Source of the DNA: Comamonas sp. BIGb0124
Lineage (GTDB): Bacteria > Pseudomonadota > Gammaproteobacteria > Burkholderiales > Burkholderiaceae_C
Assembly (NCBI RefSeq): GCF_003752175.1
Contig: NZ_RJVF01000010.1
Coordinates: 1-64,000, forward strand
DNA: 64,000 nt
Reading direction: 5' to 3'
The notes beneath the pieces are model-generated. The model had not been told where the DNA came from. It saw only the letters and a list, made by a program, of their open reading frames with translations, and searched no databases. Made by a program: the position numbers and the translations under genes. Below are positions 27,256 through 37,692 of the stretch, piece after piece (within the stretch, counting starts at the first letter, position 1; each line of letters begins with the position of its first letter).

Positions 27256-28998
27256 ATGAAAGCCTCTCAATTTTTTGTTTCCACCTACAAGGAAGCACCG
27301 GCCGATGCCGAAGTGGTCAGCCACAAGCTGATGATGCGCGCCGGGCTCATCAAGAAACTGGGCACGGGCATCTACAGCTACATGCCCATGGGGCTGCGCG
27401 TGATCCGCAAGGTCGACGCCATCGTGCGCGAGGAAATGAACCGCGCCGGCGCCGTCGAGCTGACCATGCCGGTGGTGCAGCCGGCCGAGCTCTGGCAGGA
27501 GACCGGCCGCTTCGACAAGATGGGCGCCGAGCTGCTGCGCATCAAGGATCGCCATGACCGCGATTTCGTGATCCAGCCCACCAGCGAGGAAGTGGTGACC
27601 GACATCGCTCGCCAGGAACTGCGCAGCTACAAACAACTGCCGCGCAACTTCTACCAGATCCAGACCAAGTTCCGCGACGAGCGCCGGCCCCGTTTCGGTC
27701 TGATGCGCGGGCGCGAGTTCATCATGAAGGATGCGTACAGCTTCGACCGCAGCCCGGAGGCGGCCAAGGCCAGCTACCAGGTCATGGCCGGCGCCTACCG
27801 CAAGATCTTCGATCGCTTCGGCCTGCGCTACCGGGCCGTGGCCGCCGACAGCGGTGCGATCGGCGGCGACCTGTCCGAGGAGTTCCAGGTCATCGCCTCG
27901 ACCGGCGAAGACGCCATCGTCTACTGCCCCGAGAGCGACTACGCAGCCAATATCGAAAAGGCCGAGGCCCTGGCGCCGAGCCATGCCCGCCCTGCGGCCG
28001 GCGCCGATCTGGTCAAGACGCCCACGCCGGGCAAGAGCACCTGCGCCGATGTCGCCGAACTGCTGGGCGTGCCCTTGCAGACGACCGTCAAGTCGCTGGT
28101 GCTGGCCACCGACACGCTCGACGAGCAGGGTGCCGTGGTCAAGACGCAGGTCTGGCTGCTGCTGCTGCGCGGCGACCACGACATGAACGAAGTCAAGGTC
28201 GGCAAGCTGCCGGGCCTGGCCAACTTCCGCTTCGCGACCGTGCCCGAGATCGAGGCCCACTTCGGTGCAAAGCCCGGTTATCTGGGACCGATCGCGTTGG
28301 CCCAGCCGCTCAAGATCGTTGCCGATCGCGACGTGGCGCTGATGGCGGACTGGATCTGCGGTGCCAATGCGGCCGACTTCCACTACACCGGTGTGAACTG
28401 GGGCCGCGACCTGCCCGAGCCCGATCTGGTGGCCGACATCCGCAACATCGTCGAGGGCGATCTGTCGCCCGACGGCAAGGGCGTGCTGGCCATCGAGCGC
28501 GGCATCGAGATTGGCCACGTGTTCTATCTGGGCACCAAGTACAGCAAGGCCATGGCCGCCACGTTCCTGGACGAGGACGGCAAGCCCAAGCATTTCGAGA
28601 TGGGTTGCTACGGCATCGGCATCACGCGTCTGCCGGCCGCCGCCGTCGAACAGAACCATGACGAGCGCGGCATCATCTGGCCGGATGCGATCGCCCCGTT
28701 CACCGTGGTGATCTGCCCGATCGGCTACGACCGCAGCGCCGAGGTCAAGGCCGCCGCCGACAACCTGCATGCCGAGCTGCTCGACAAGGGGGTGGACGTG
28801 ATCCTCGACGATCGCGGCGAGCGCCCGGGCGCGATGTTCGCCGACTGGGAACTGATCGGCGTGCCGCACCGGGTGGTGCTGTCCGACCGCGGTCTCAAGG
28901 AGGGCGAAGTCGAGTACCAGCAGCGCCGCGACGCGCAGGCCACCAAGGTCGCGCTGACGGATGTGCTCTCCAAGGTGCTGTCGCAGCTCAAGATCTGA
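27256..28998 (+). CDS. proS: Prolyl-tRNA synthetase (bacterial type, with editing domain)
   Basis: 580 aa, the size of the bacterial type. Class II motif 2 ([24 protein letters not shown]) and motif 3 ([13 protein letters not shown]) are visible. The INS editing domain lies at about residues 225-385 ([26 protein letters not shown]). The anticodon-binding domain forms the C terminus. It charges tRNA-Pro and clears mischarged Ala. The 9-bp gap to the lytic transglycosylase gene suggests co-transcription. Confidence 0.97.
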   Translation: MKASQFFVSTYKEAPADAEVVSHKLMMRAGLIKKLGTGIYSYMPMGLRVIRKVDAIVREEMNRAGAVELTMPVVQPAELWQETGRFDKMGAELLRIKDRHDRDFVIQPTSEEVVTDIARQELRSYKQLPRNFYQIQTKFRDERRPRFGLMRGREFIMKDAYSFDRSPEAAKASYQVMAGAYRKIFDRFGLRYRAVAADSGAIGGDLSEEFQVIASTGEDAIVYCPESDYAANIEKAEALAPSHARPAAGADLVKTPTPGKSTCADVAELLGVPLQTTVKSLVLATDTLDEQGAVVKTQVWLLLLRGDHDMNEVKVGKLPGLANFRFATVPEIEAHFGAKPGYLGPIALAQPLKIVADRDVALMADWICGANAADFHYTGVNWGRDLPEPDLVADIRNIVEGDLSPDGKGVLAIERGIEIGHVFYLGTKYSKAMAATFLDEDGKPKHFEMGCYGIGITRLPAAAVEQNHDERGIIWPDAIAPFTVVICPIGYDRSAEVKAAADNLHAELLDKGVDVILDDRGERPGAMFADWELIGVPHRVVLSDRGLKEGEVEYQQRRDAQATKVALTDVLSKVLSQLKI

Positions 28999-29006
28999 GG
29001 CGCGAT

Positions 29007-29702
29007 GTGAGCCCGCGGCCCCGCGTCGACCCGGACGGCTGGTCCGCATGGCCCCGGCGCGGTCTGCTGCGCTGGCTGGGCGCGGGCCTGGGATACGGTT
29101 GCGCGGGCGTGGCCGGCCTGCTGCCGCTCACCGTCCATGCCAATGGCCAGGTCGAGGAAGACCTGGCCGATTCGGTTCGCACGGCGCTCAGCGCTGCCGT
29201 GGCCTTTGCCGCGCCGCCGAAACCGGTTTTTTCTTCCGAAGCCGAACGCCTGCGATTCAGCCAGTGGCTGGCTCACATGGACGAACGTCTGGCCCGGCGC
29301 ATGCCGCAGGCACGGGTTCGCGAGGATTTCCTGCACACCGTCTGGTACGAAAGCCGCCGCGCCGGCCTCGAGACCGCATTGGTGCTGGGCCTGATCGAAG
29401 TCGAGAGCGGGTTCCGCAAGTTCGCCATCTCGAGCGCCAGTGCGCGCGGCTACATGCAGGTCATGCCCTTCTGGGTGCGCAGCATCGGCGACGGCGACGA
29501 GGGCAAGCTTTTCCATGCCCAGACCAACATCCGTTTTGGCTGCGTGATCCTGCGCTACTACCTGGATCGCGAACGGGGCGACCTCTTCATGGCCCTGGGC
29601 CGCTACAACGGCAGCCGGGGCAGGGCACCCTATCCGCAGGCCGTGCTGGCCGCCCGGCAGCGTTGGCATGTCGAGCTGCCCGGGACTCAGGCCCTGTCCT
29701 GA
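29007..29702 (+). CDS. Lytic transglycosylase domain protein (SLT/MltC-like)
   Basis: 231 aa from a GTG start at 29007, 8 nt after proS. A hydrophobic segment with a nearby WPRR motif (residues about 15-40) is an export signal. The transglycosylase fold spans about residues 110-220, with catalytic Glu in GLIEVESGFRKFAIS and the ARGYMQVMPFW segment; GRYNGSRGR closes it. It cuts peptidoglycan glycan strands in the periplasm. The 3' end overlaps the convergent LysR gene by 16 bp. Confidence 0.88.
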   Translation: MSPRPRVDPDGWSAWPRRGLLRWLGAGLGYGCAGVAGLLPLTVHANGQVEEDLADSVRTALSAAVAFAAPPKPVFSSEAERLRFSQWLAHMDERLARRMPQARVREDFLHTVWYESRRAGLETALVLGLIEVESGFRKFAISSASARGYMQVMPFWVRSIGDGDEGKLFHAQTNIRFGCVILRYYLDRERGDLFMALGRYNGSRGRAPYPQAVLAARQRWHVELPGTQALS

Positions 29703-30664
29703 ATCATCCGGTCGAGATTGTCGTGAAGGTCGATGGTCCGGAAGATGCGTTTGAGCACGCCGTCCTCTGCCTGGCGGGCCCGGCCGATGGTGCGGACCAG
29801 GCAGTCGATGAATTGACGTGAGGTCGGTGTCGGCAGGTTGTTGCGCCGCGTGATGAGTGCCGTCTGGCGGTCGGCCAGCGGCACCGCCAGGTTGATGGGC
29901 TGGATGCGCCCGCGCAGCCACGGGCTTTCGAGCAGCGGCCAGGGCGTGACCGACAGCATGTCCGTCATCTCCACCATGGTCATGGACAGCAGCGCCGAGC
30001 GGATGACATGCACGCGGGGCGCGGCCTTGCCCGGCAGGCTCTGTCCGAACAGCTCGTCGTAGGGCGACTCGAACTCGTAGGCGTCGCGGCTCAGCGTCCA
30101 GCTCTGTCCCTGCAGCTCGGCGATGGTGCGCGCCTGGGCCAGCGGGTGGTCGTTGCGGCAGACGATGGTCGAGGCATACGAGAACAACGGCACGACATCG
30201 AGATCGGGCAGCGGCTGGCGCGGTCCCAGGCCGATGGCGAGGTCCAGCGTGCCGTCGCGCAGGGAAGCGTAGCCCGTGCCCAGGATTTCCTGGATCTCGA
30301 TCTTCACGTCCTGGCGCAGCCGGAGGAACTCGGTGACCACCATGGGCATGAGCGACAGCGAGAACCAGGGCGTGACGCCGATCGTCAGGCGGGTCGTGCG
30401 GCCCTCGCGCACGGCCCGCATCTCGTCTTCGGCCTTTTCCATCTGGCTGCGCATCAGCTTGGCATGCATCAGCAGCGTGCGTCCGGCCTCGGTGAGCGAG
30501 GTGCCCTGCGATTGCCGTTCGATGAGCGGCGTCTTCACTTCGTCTTCGAGTTCGATGATGGCGCGGCTGACCGCTGCCGCGGAAATGCCCAGCGCCTGCG
30601 CCGCGCTGCGCACGCTGCCTTGTTCGGCGGTCGCGGCAAAGTAGAGGAGTTGGTGGAGTTTCAT
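29687..30664 (-). CDS. LysR family transcriptional regulator
   Basis: 325 aa from the ATG at 30664. N-terminal helix-turn-helix: LLYFAATAEQGSVRSAAQALGISAAAVSRAIIELE. The effector domain follows, with the GTGYASLRDGTLDLAIGLGP pattern typical of the family. It is divergent from the peptide transporter operon with a 167-bp gap, the usual arrangement for a LysR protein controlling its neighbour. Control of 30832-38894 is therefore a reasonable guess, not shown. Confidence 0.9.
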   Translation of the reverse strand: MKLHQLLYFAATAEQGSVRSAAQALGISAAAVSRAIIELEDEVKTPLIERQSQGTSLTEAGRTLLMHAKLMRSQMEKAEDEMRAVREGRTTRLTIGVTPWFSLSLMPMVVTEFLRLRQDVKIEIQEILGTGYASLRDGTLDLAIGLGPRQPLPDLDVVPLFSYASTIVCRNDHPLAQARTIAELQGQSWTLSRDAYEFESPYDELFGQSLPGKAAPRVHVIRSALLSMTMVEMTDMLSVTPWPLLESPWLRGRIQPINLAVPLADRQTALITRRNNLPTPTSRQFIDCLVRTIGRARQAEDGVLKRIFRTIDLHDNLDRMIQDRA

Positions 30665-30831
30665 GGCGGGGGTGTGAATCGAATGCGCAAGTGTCAATCA
30701 TAGGTTGACGGCATGCGCTTCGCCTGCGTCGGGTTGGTTCGCAAATTGCGTGGTTTCCAGTTCAGGGTTCTCCTGATGGGCAAAGCCGGAGAACCCCGTC
30801 ATCTTTGTATGCACCAATTTGAGGAGTCAGT

Positions 30832-32448
30832 ATGAGTATGCGACCACGACATTCCACCCACTCCAGCAGCCGTCCCGCGGTGCGCGCCTGGACTGCCGCA
30901 GCCCTGGCCGTCGCCATGGCCTGGGGCGGCTCCGCCATGGCACGCGACCTCGTGGTCGCGCTCAAGACCGAGCCCACCTCGATGGATCCTCAGTACCATG
31001 CGCTGACCCCGAACATCCAGCTGTCGCAGACGCTGTTCGAATCGCTGGTGGTGTCCGACGAGAACCTGGCGATCAAGCCCGGGCTGGCCGAATCGTGGAA
31101 AGCCGACGGCAATACCTGGACCTTCAAGCTGCGCCCCAACGTGAAGTTCTCGGACGGCTCGCCGTTCACGGCAGAAGACGTGCTCTTCACCTACGACCGC
31201 GTGCCCAAGGTGCCCAACAGCCCGTCGTCTTTCAAGATCTACCTGCAGCACATCGTGAAGGTCGAGGCGCTGGATCCGATGACCGTGCGCATCACCACCG
31301 ACGAGCCCTATCCGCTGCTGCCCAACAACCTGGTGGGTGTGCCCATCATGTCGGCCAAGGCCGCCTCGGGATCGGCACCTGAAGGCAAGACCACCACCGA
31401 GCTCAACGGCGGCAATGGTCTGGTGGGCACGGGCCCGTACAAGTTCGCGTCCTGGAAACGCGGCGCCGAGATCGTGTTCGAGCGCAACGATCATTACTGG
31501 GGCGGCAAGCCCGCCTGGGACAAGGTGATCTACCGGCCGATCAGCAATCCGGCCGCTCGTGTGGCGGCCCTGCTGTCGGGCGACGTCGATCTGGTCGAGG
31601 ATCCGCCCACGGACGATCTGGAACGCCTGCGCAAGGACAGCAAGCTCACGGTCACGACCAAGCCGTCGAACCGCGTGATCTATGTGGCCCTGGACCAGAA
31701 CGGCGAGACCACGCCCGGCATTCCGGACACCGCCGGCAAGAACCCGCTGCTCGACAAGCGCGTGCGCCAGGCGCTGTCGCTGGCCATCGACCGCCAGGCG
31801 CTGGTCGACCGCATCATGGGCGGCGTGGCCACGCCGGCCGCACAACTGCTGCCCCCGCCCATGTTCGGCACCAGCAAGAACCTGGTCAAGGCCGAGAAAG
31901 CCGATGCCGCCAAGGCCAAGCAGTTGCTGGCCGATGCCGGTTATCCGAACGGTTTCTCCATCACGCTGGGTACACCCAACGGCCGCTACATCAACGACAG
32001 CAAGGTCGCGCAGACGCTGGCCTCGATGTGGTCGCGCATCGGCGTGAAGACCTCGGTCGATGCCGTGGCGCCTGCGGTGTTCTTCAAGAACCGCGACAGC
32101 TACGCCTACAGCGCCTATCTGGCCGGCTGGGGCACGTCGACGGGCGAGATGTCGAACACGCTGAACTCGCTGCTGGTCACGCCCGACAAGGACAAGGGTG
32201 TGGGCACGACCAACCGCAGCCGCTACTCCAACCCCGAGGTCGACAAGCTGGTCGCCGATTCGGCCACCACCATGGACGACGCCCAGCGCGCCGCGCTGCT
32301 GGCCAAGGCCAGCGAAGTCGCCATGGCCGACTACGCCATGCTGCCCATCCATTACGAACACTCGGTGTGGGCCATGAAGAAGGACGTGAAGTTTGCCGGC
32401 CGTGCCGACCAGCAGACCATGGTGCACTCCATCACGCCGGCGAAGTAA
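30832..32448 (+). CDS. Peptide/nickel-type ABC transporter substrate-binding protein (SBP_bac_5)
   Basis: 538 aa. A signal peptide ends near AMA. The cluster 5 binding-protein pattern is clear: EPTSMDPQYHALTPNIQLSQTLFESLV, AESWKADGNTWTFKLRPNVKFSDGSPFTAED, GTGPYKF and DKRVRQALSLAIDRQALV. GAGGAG precedes the ATG. It delivers a di/oligopeptide or related amide to the permease pair downstream. In 32449-32676 there are only GC-rich inverted repeats, possibly lowering downstream expression relative to the binding protein. Confidence 0.92.
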   Translation: MSMRPRHSTHSSSRPAVRAWTAAALAVAMAWGGSAMARDLVVALKTEPTSMDPQYHALTPNIQLSQTLFESLVVSDENLAIKPGLAESWKADGNTWTFKLRPNVKFSDGSPFTAEDVLFTYDRVPKVPNSPSSFKIYLQHIVKVEALDPMTVRITTDEPYPLLPNNLVGVPIMSAKAASGSAPEGKTTTELNGGNGLVGTGPYKFASWKRGAEIVFERNDHYWGGKPAWDKVIYRPISNPAARVAALLSGDVDLVEDPPTDDLERLRKDSKLTVTTKPSNRVIYVALDQNGETTPGIPDTAGKNPLLDKRVRQALSLAIDRQALVDRIMGGVATPAAQLLPPPMFGTSKNLVKAEKADAAKAKQLLADAGYPNGFSITLGTPNGRYINDSKVAQTLASMWSRIGVKTSVDAVAPAVFFKNRDSYAYSAYLAGWGTSTGEMSNTLNSLLVTPDKDKGVGTTNRSRYSNPEVDKLVADSATTMDDAQRAALLAKASEVAMADYAMLPIHYEHSVWAMKKDVKFAGRADQQTMVHSITPAK

Positions 32449-32676
32449 TCGCCATGCGCCCCGTCGGCCGCATCGGCGGTCGACGCAGCCGCGCTGCCGA
32501 ACTGCTGCAACAGGCTTTCCGGCATCCGGCGGCAAGGCCGCTCTTTTTCCGATCGGTTCGATTGCTGCGGACCGATGGCCCGGCGAGCCAAGTGCCGCGG
32601 GCCCGCGAATCGGCAACATGCCCTGTTTTTGATTCGGCGTCCGCTGGCGGCGGCGCCCATTCACCATAAGCCCCAC

Positions 32677-33654
32677 ATGCTCGCATTCATCATCCGCCGC
32701 GTGCTTCAGGCCATGCTGGTCATGGTCGTGATGTCCGGCCTCGTCTTTCTCGGACTGTTCGTCGTCGGCGACCCCGTCTCCATGATGGCCAGCCCGGAGG
32801 CGACCGAACTCGAACGCGAAGCCATCCGTGCATCCTTCGGTCTCGACCGCCCGTTGTGGGCGCAGTACGCGACCTTCATCGGGCACGCCGTGCAGTTCGA
32901 CTTCGGCAAGAGTTTCCTGACCGGCCAGCCGGCCATGAGCCTGATCCTCGAGCGCATGCCCGCCACGCTGGAACTGGCCTGCGTCGCCATGCTGATCGCA
33001 CTGCTGGTCGGCGTGCCGCTGGGCATCTGGGCGGGTCTGCGGCCCCAGGCCATCAGCTCGCGCGGCATCATGACCGGTTCGGTGCTCGGTTTCTCGCTGC
33101 CCAATTTCTGGGTCGGCCTGATGCTGATCATGATCTTCTCGGTCTACCTGGGCTGGCTGCCGGCCGGCGGCCGCGGGCAGACGGCTTCGATCGGCTCGCT
33201 GAGCCTGAGCGTGCTGACGCTCGATGGCTGGCAGAAGATCCTGCTGCCGGCCCTGACCATCGCCATGACCAAGGCGGCGCTGATCATCCGTGTCACGCGG
33301 GCGGCGACACGCGAAGCCCTGCCCATGGACTACATCAAGTTCGCGCGCGCCAAGGGCCTGAGCTGGAGCCGCATCCTGCGGGTGCACTTGCTCAAGAACA
33401 TCATGATTCCCATCGTCACCATCGGCGGGCTGGAGTTCGGCCAGGTGGTGGCGTTCGCGGTGGTGACCGAAACCATCTTTGCCTGGCCGGGCATGGGCAA
33501 GCTGCTGCTCGACTCCATCGTCACGCTGGACCGGCCGGTGGTGGTCGCGTACCTGATGCTGATCGTGTTTTTCCTGGTGATGCTCAACCTGCTGGTGGAC
33601 ATCCTGTATTCCGTTCTCGATCCGCGGGTGCGCCTGCAAGGAGCCAAGGCATGA
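32677..33654 (+). CDS. ABC transporter permease (DppB/OppB type)
   Basis: 325 aa from the ATG at 32677. Six hydrophobic segments; the N terminus (MLAFIIRRVLQAMLVMVVMSGLVFL) and the EAA-like loop (REALPMDYIKFARAKGLSWSRI) are those of the first permease of Dpp/Opp importers. It pairs with the next gene, which it overlaps by 4 bp. Confidence 0.93.
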   Translation: MLAFIIRRVLQAMLVMVVMSGLVFLGLFVVGDPVSMMASPEATELEREAIRASFGLDRPLWAQYATFIGHAVQFDFGKSFLTGQPAMSLILERMPATLELACVAMLIALLVGVPLGIWAGLRPQAISSRGIMTGSVLGFSLPNFWVGLMLIMIFSVYLGWLPAGGRGQTASIGSLSLSVLTLDGWQKILLPALTIAMTKAALIIRVTRAATREALPMDYIKFARAKGLSWSRILRVHLLKNIMIPIVTIGGLEFGQVVAFAVVTETIFAWPGMGKLLLDSIVTLDRPVVVAYLMLIVFFLVMLNLLVDILYSVLDPRVRLQGAKA

Positions 33655-34640
33655 GTACCCTGCATCCCTCGTCGGCGCCGTCGGCGACCCGTGACGGCGG
33701 TGCGGCTTCGGCTGCCTCTGCCGCAGCGTCTGCGTCTGCCGAGACGGCCCCGGTGCGCGCACCTGTCGAAACCCCGTGGCAACGCATTCGTCGTGATTTC
33801 TTTGCCAACCGCACGGCCGTTTTTGGACTGGTGTTGTTGTTGCTGGCGGTCGGCGTTGCGGTGCTGGCACCCTGGATTTCGCCGCAGAACCCCTACGACA
33901 TCGGCAACCTGGACATCTTCGACTCCAAGCTGCCGCCCGGTAGCGCCAATGCGGACGGCACCATGACCTACTGGCTGGGCACCGATGGGCAGGCGCGCGA
34001 CCTGATGTCGGCCATGTTCTACGGCATGCGCACCAGCCTCATCGTGGGCGGCGTTTCGGTGAGCGCGGCGCTGGCCATCGGTGCCTTCGTCGGCCTGATG
34101 GCGGCCTATTTCGGCGGCTGGGTCGACGCGCTGCTGATGCGCATCGTGGACATCCAGCTGTCGCTGCCGTCGATCCTGGTCGCCTTGGTGCTGCTGGCGG
34201 CCCTGGGCAAGGGCGTGGACAAGGTGATCATCGCGCTCATCATCGTGCAGTGGGCTTACTTTGCCCGGGCGGCGCGCGGCGCGGCCCTGGTCGAGCGGGC
34301 CAAGGAGTATGTCGAGGCCGCCAAGTGCATGGGCTTGTCTTGGCCGCGCGTGATGCTGCGCCACATGCTGCCCAACTGCATGCCGCCGCTGATCGTGATC
34401 GCCACCATCGACCTCGCGCACGCCATCGCGCTCGAATCGACGCTGTCCTTCCTGGGCGTGGGCGTGCCGGTGACCGAGCCTTCTCTGGGCATGCTGATCG
34501 CCAACGGTTTCGAGTTCCTGCTGTCGGGTTCCTACTGGATCTCGTTTTTTCCCGGCATCGCCCTGGCGCTGGCCATCATCGGGCTGAACCTGGTGGGCGA
34601 CCACCTGCGCGACGTCCTCAATCCGCACAACGCGCACTGA
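33651..34640 (+). CDS. ABC transporter permease (DppC/OppC type)
   Basis: 329 aa. It begins with an Ala/Ser-rich cytoplasmic stretch of about 40 residues, then WQRIRRDFFANRTAVFGLVLLLL, the OppC N-terminal segment. The loop after GTDGQARDLMSAMFYGMRTSL and the EAA-like segment (VEAAKCMGLSWPRVMLRHMLPN) follow. It is the second membrane subunit of the importer. Start overlaps the preceding stop; the next gene follows after 5 bp. Confidence 0.93.
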   Translation: MSTLHPSSAPSATRDGGAASAASAAASASAETAPVRAPVETPWQRIRRDFFANRTAVFGLVLLLLAVGVAVLAPWISPQNPYDIGNLDIFDSKLPPGSANADGTMTYWLGTDGQARDLMSAMFYGMRTSLIVGGVSVSAALAIGAFVGLMAAYFGGWVDALLMRIVDIQLSLPSILVALVLLAALGKGVDKVIIALIIVQWAYFARAARGAALVERAKEYVEAAKCMGLSWPRVMLRHMLPNCMPPLIVIATIDLAHAIALESTLSFLGVGVPVTEPSLGMLIANGFEFLLSGSYWISFFPGIALALAIIGLNLVGDHLRDVLNPHNAH

Positions 34641-34645
34641 CCGCC

Positions 34646-35659
34646 ATGGACGTTTTTCACTCAGACACATCCGCTGCCGGCAGCCCGGCAGCCACGCTTG
34701 CCCCGGTGCTCGAGGTGTCGGGCCTGCAGACCCACTTCCACACACGCGCCGGCGTGGTCAAAGCCGTCGACGGCGTCGATCTGCACGTTCGTGCCGGCGA
34801 GATCCTGGGCCTGGTGGGCGAGTCGGGCTCGGGCAAGAGCATCACCGGTTTTTCGATCATGGGCCTGATCGATGCGCCCGGCCGCATCGCCGGCGGTCAC
34901 ATCCGCTACCAGGGCCGCGACCTGACGACCCTGTCCGATGGGGCCATGCGGCAGTTGCGCGGCAACGAGATCGCCATGATCTTCCAGGATCCGATGATGA
35001 CGCTCAATCCGGTTCTGCGCATCGACACGCAGATGACCGAGACCATCCTGGCGCACGAGAAAGTCTCGGCCGCCGCGGCGCGCGATCGTGCACGGCAGGC
35101 GCTGGCGATGGTGGGCATTCCGTCGCCCGAGGAGCGGCTGATGGCGTACCCGCACCAGTTGTCGGGCGGCATGCGCCAGCGGGTGGCGATCGCCATCGCG
35201 CTGCTCAACCATCCGAAACTCATCATCGCCGACGAGCCCACCACGGCGCTGGACGTGACCATCCAGGCCCAGATCCTGTACGAAGTGCAGAAACTGTGCC
35301 GCGAGACCGGCACGGCCATGATCTGGATCACGCATGACCTGGCCGTGGTATCCGGCCTGGCCGACCGCATCGCCGTGATGTATGCGGGTCGCATTGTCGA
35401 GACGGGCGCCACGGCGGATGTCATCCATGCACCGCGTCACCCCTACACGCAGGGGCTGATCCACTCCATTCCCACCCGCGAGACCCATGGCCAGCCGCTG
35501 CAGCAGATTCCGGGCATGACGCCGTCGCTGCTGAATCTGCCCAAGGGCTGTGCGTTCCGCCCGCGCTGCGACCGCGCCACCGACCAATGCCTGGACGTGC
35601 CCGTGCCCAGCCATCCCGTGCCCGCGCGCACGGTGCGCTGCTGGCATGCCGCAGCCTGA
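34646..35659 (+). CDS. ABC transporter ATP-binding protein (DppD/OppD type)
   Basis: 337 aa. Walker A GESGSGKS, Q-loop at MIFQDPMMTLNP, signature LSGGMRQR, Walker B LIIADEPTTALDV. The C-terminal oligopeptide-transporter extension has cysteines (GCAFRPRCDRATDQC) that hold an Fe-S cluster in related proteins. It forms the ATPase pair with the next gene. Confidence 0.94.
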   Translation: MDVFHSDTSAAGSPAATLAPVLEVSGLQTHFHTRAGVVKAVDGVDLHVRAGEILGLVGESGSGKSITGFSIMGLIDAPGRIAGGHIRYQGRDLTTLSDGAMRQLRGNEIAMIFQDPMMTLNPVLRIDTQMTETILAHEKVSAAAARDRARQALAMVGIPSPEERLMAYPHQLSGGMRQRVAIAIALLNHPKLIIADEPTTALDVTIQAQILYEVQKLCRETGTAMIWITHDLAVVSGLADRIAVMYAGRIVETGATADVIHAPRHPYTQGLIHSIPTRETHGQPLQQIPGMTPSLLNLPKGCAFRPRCDRATDQCLDVPVPSHPVPARTVRCWHAAA

Positions 35660-35683
35660 CGAGAGCCTATCCGGAGAGCCACG

Positions 35684-36805
35684 ATGACGATGAATCAAGC
35701 CAAACCGCCTGCACGCGCGGACCAGGCCGCCGGACAGCAGCAACCTTTGCTCAAGCTGTCGGGGATCGAAAAGAAGTTTGTGAATCCGCTGGACCTGGCC
35801 GGACGCATCGCCAATCTGCTGGGCGCGGGCAACCGTGCCACAGTGGTGCATGCGGTCGACGGTGTCGACCTCGAGGTGCAGGCCGGCGAGGTCATCGGCA
35901 TCGTGGGCGAGTCCGGCTGCGGCAAGTCGACGCTGGGCCGTGTGGTGGCCGGCATCAACCCGCCCACATCGGGCCACGTCAGCTACCAGGGCCAAGACAC
36001 CCGCACCATGACGGCGTCCCAGCGCAAGGCCTATGAGCTGGGCGTGCAGATGATTTTCCAGAACCCCATGGCCTCGCTCAATCCGCGCATGCGGGTGGTC
36101 GACATCGTCGGCGAGGCACCCGTGGTGCACGGACTGGTGAAAGCCGCCGACAAAGCCACCTACGTGGCCGACCTGATGCGCCAGGTGGGGCTGGATCCGG
36201 AGTACGCCCAGCGTTATCCGCACCAGTTCTCGGGCGGCCAGCGCCAGCGTATCGGCATCGCCCGTGCGCTGGCCCTGAAGCCGCGTGTCATCGTCTGCGA
36301 CGAAGCCGTGGCGGCGCTGGACGTGTCCATTCAGGCCCAGGTGCTCAACCTGTTCACGCAACTGCGCGAGCAGCACGATCTGACCTACCTGTTCATCAGC
36401 CACAACCTGGGCGTGGTGGGGCATATCTCCGATCGCGTGGTCATCATGTACCTGGGCCGCATCGTCGAGGTGGCCCCGACCGATGTGATCTTCGGCGGCG
36501 CCAACCATCCGTACACCCGCGCGCTGCTGGCCGAACTGCCGACGCTCGACACCGTGCGCCGCGCCTACAAACCCATTGCCGGCGAACTGCCGTCGCCGCT
36601 GTCGCCGCCTTCGGGCTGCACCTTTCACCCCCGCTGCCCGCATGCCATGGCGCGTTGCAAGAGCGAGGTTCCCGCCCTGCGCCAGATTTCGGGCGGCCAT
36701 CAGAGTGCCTGTCACCTCAACGACGAGCCCGGCGGTCAAGCCGCTGCCCGTTTTGCCGTGCCGGTGCACACCCTTCCATCCATACCCGAGCCCCTACCCG
36801 CATGA
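35684..36805 (+). CDS. ABC transporter ATP-binding protein (DppF/OppF type)
   Basis: 373 aa. Walker [23 protein letters not shown], signature FSGGQRQR. The Walker B region reads [14 protein letters not shown], with Ala-Val where most members have Pro-Thr, a mild deviation that keeps the catalytic Glu. The C-terminal region has [15 protein letters not shown]. Second ATPase of the importer. It overlaps the amidohydrolase start by 4 bp. Confidence 0.93.
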   Translation: MTMNQAKPPARADQAAGQQQPLLKLSGIEKKFVNPLDLAGRIANLLGAGNRATVVHAVDGVDLEVQAGEVIGIVGESGCGKSTLGRVVAGINPPTSGHVSYQGQDTRTMTASQRKAYELGVQMIFQNPMASLNPRMRVVDIVGEAPVVHGLVKAADKATYVADLMRQVGLDPEYAQRYPHQFSGGQRQRIGIARALALKPRVIVCDEAVAALDVSIQAQVLNLFTQLREQHDLTYLFISHNLGVVGHISDRVVIMYLGRIVEVAPTDVIFGGANHPYTRALLAELPTLDTVRRAYKPIAGELPSPLSPPSGCTFHPRCPHAMARCKSEVPALRQISGGHQSACHLNDEPGGQAAARFAVPVHTLPSIPEPLPA

Positions 36806-37692
36806 CCGATTCAGCCGTCGACCCTCGCGCCAAGACCCCGTTTCCTCCGTACACGCTGAGCCTGCCGCCCGGCGATCCGATTGCACTGGTCGCGGATTCG
36901 CCGCACAGCGGCACCCGTTACCCGGAAGATTTCGGTCACGTGCTGGCGTTCGAGGCTCTGCGTGCCGGCGAAGACACCCATGTGCACGAGCTGTGGCAGT
37001 CGCTGCCCGGCGTCGGTGCCACCCTGCTGGCCGCCGAGTTTCCGCGCAGCTACATCGATCCCAATCGCGACATCGAGGACATCGATCCCGAGATGCTCTC
37101 GCAGCCCTGGCCCGGCGAGCTCAAGCCCAGCGAGAAGACCCGCCTGGGCATCGGCCTGATCTGGCGGCATTCGGGTCAGAACGGCCGCAAGCCCATCTAT
37201 GATCGGTTGCTGACGCCCGCCGAAGTCCAGGCCCGCATCGACACCTATCACAAGCCCTATCACGCCGCCATGCGCGAGCAGATCGAAGCGGCCTACGCAC
37301 GCTTCGGCGGGGTGTGGCACTTGAATCTGCACTCGATGCCCGCCAACTCGTACGAGGGCCTGCAGATCGAATCCGATCACCCGCTGGCCGACTTCGTGCT
37401 GGGCGACCGCGACGGCACGACCTGTTCGCCCGAGTTCATCGACGTGGTCGCCGGCTCGCTGCGGCGGCAGGGCTACAGCGTGGCGATCAACGATCCGTTC
37501 AAGGGCGTGGCCCTGATCGCTCGACTGGGCCGGCCGGCAGAGAACCGCCACAGCCTGCAGGTGGAGATCCACCGCGGGCTGTACCTCGACGAGATGACGC
37601 GTGAGCGCAGTGCCGGGTTCGACGACCTGCAGCGCAAGCTGGCCATCGTCTCACGTGATATCGCTGACTATGTGAAGGAGCAACACCCATGA
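36802..37692 (+). CDS. N-formylglutamate amidohydrolase-like protein
   Basis: 296 aa. It shows the FGase pattern: VADSPHSGTRYP (metal His), FPRSYIDPNRDIEDID, WHLNLHSMPANS and SLQVEIHRGLYLDE. Members hydrolyse N-formylglutamate or similar N-acyl amino acids. As part of the peptide importer operon and overlapping the M20 gene, it probably deacylates or deformylates an imported N-substituted amino acid or peptide. It need not be histidine degradation: no hut genes are visible. Confidence 0.88.
   Translation: MTDSAVDPRAKTPFPPYTLSLPPGDPIALVADSPHSGTRYPEDFGHVLAFEALRAGEDTHVHELWQSLPGVGATLLAAEFPRSYIDPNRDIEDIDPEMLSQPWPGELKPSEKTRLGIGLIWRHSGQNGRKPIYDRLLTPAEVQARIDTYHKPYHAAMREQIEAAYARFGGVWHLNLHSMPANSYEGLQIESDHPLADFVLGDRDGTTCSPEFIDVVAGSLRRQGYSVAINDPFKGVALIARLGRPAENRHSLQVEIHRGLYLDEMTRERSAGFDDLQRKLAIVSRDIADYVKEQHP

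Noticed and set aside
30799-33870. 1023-codon open frame on the minus strand
   Set aside because: It is antisense to the binding-protein and permease genes; it repeats RRH/DQ-type mirror composition and has no domain.
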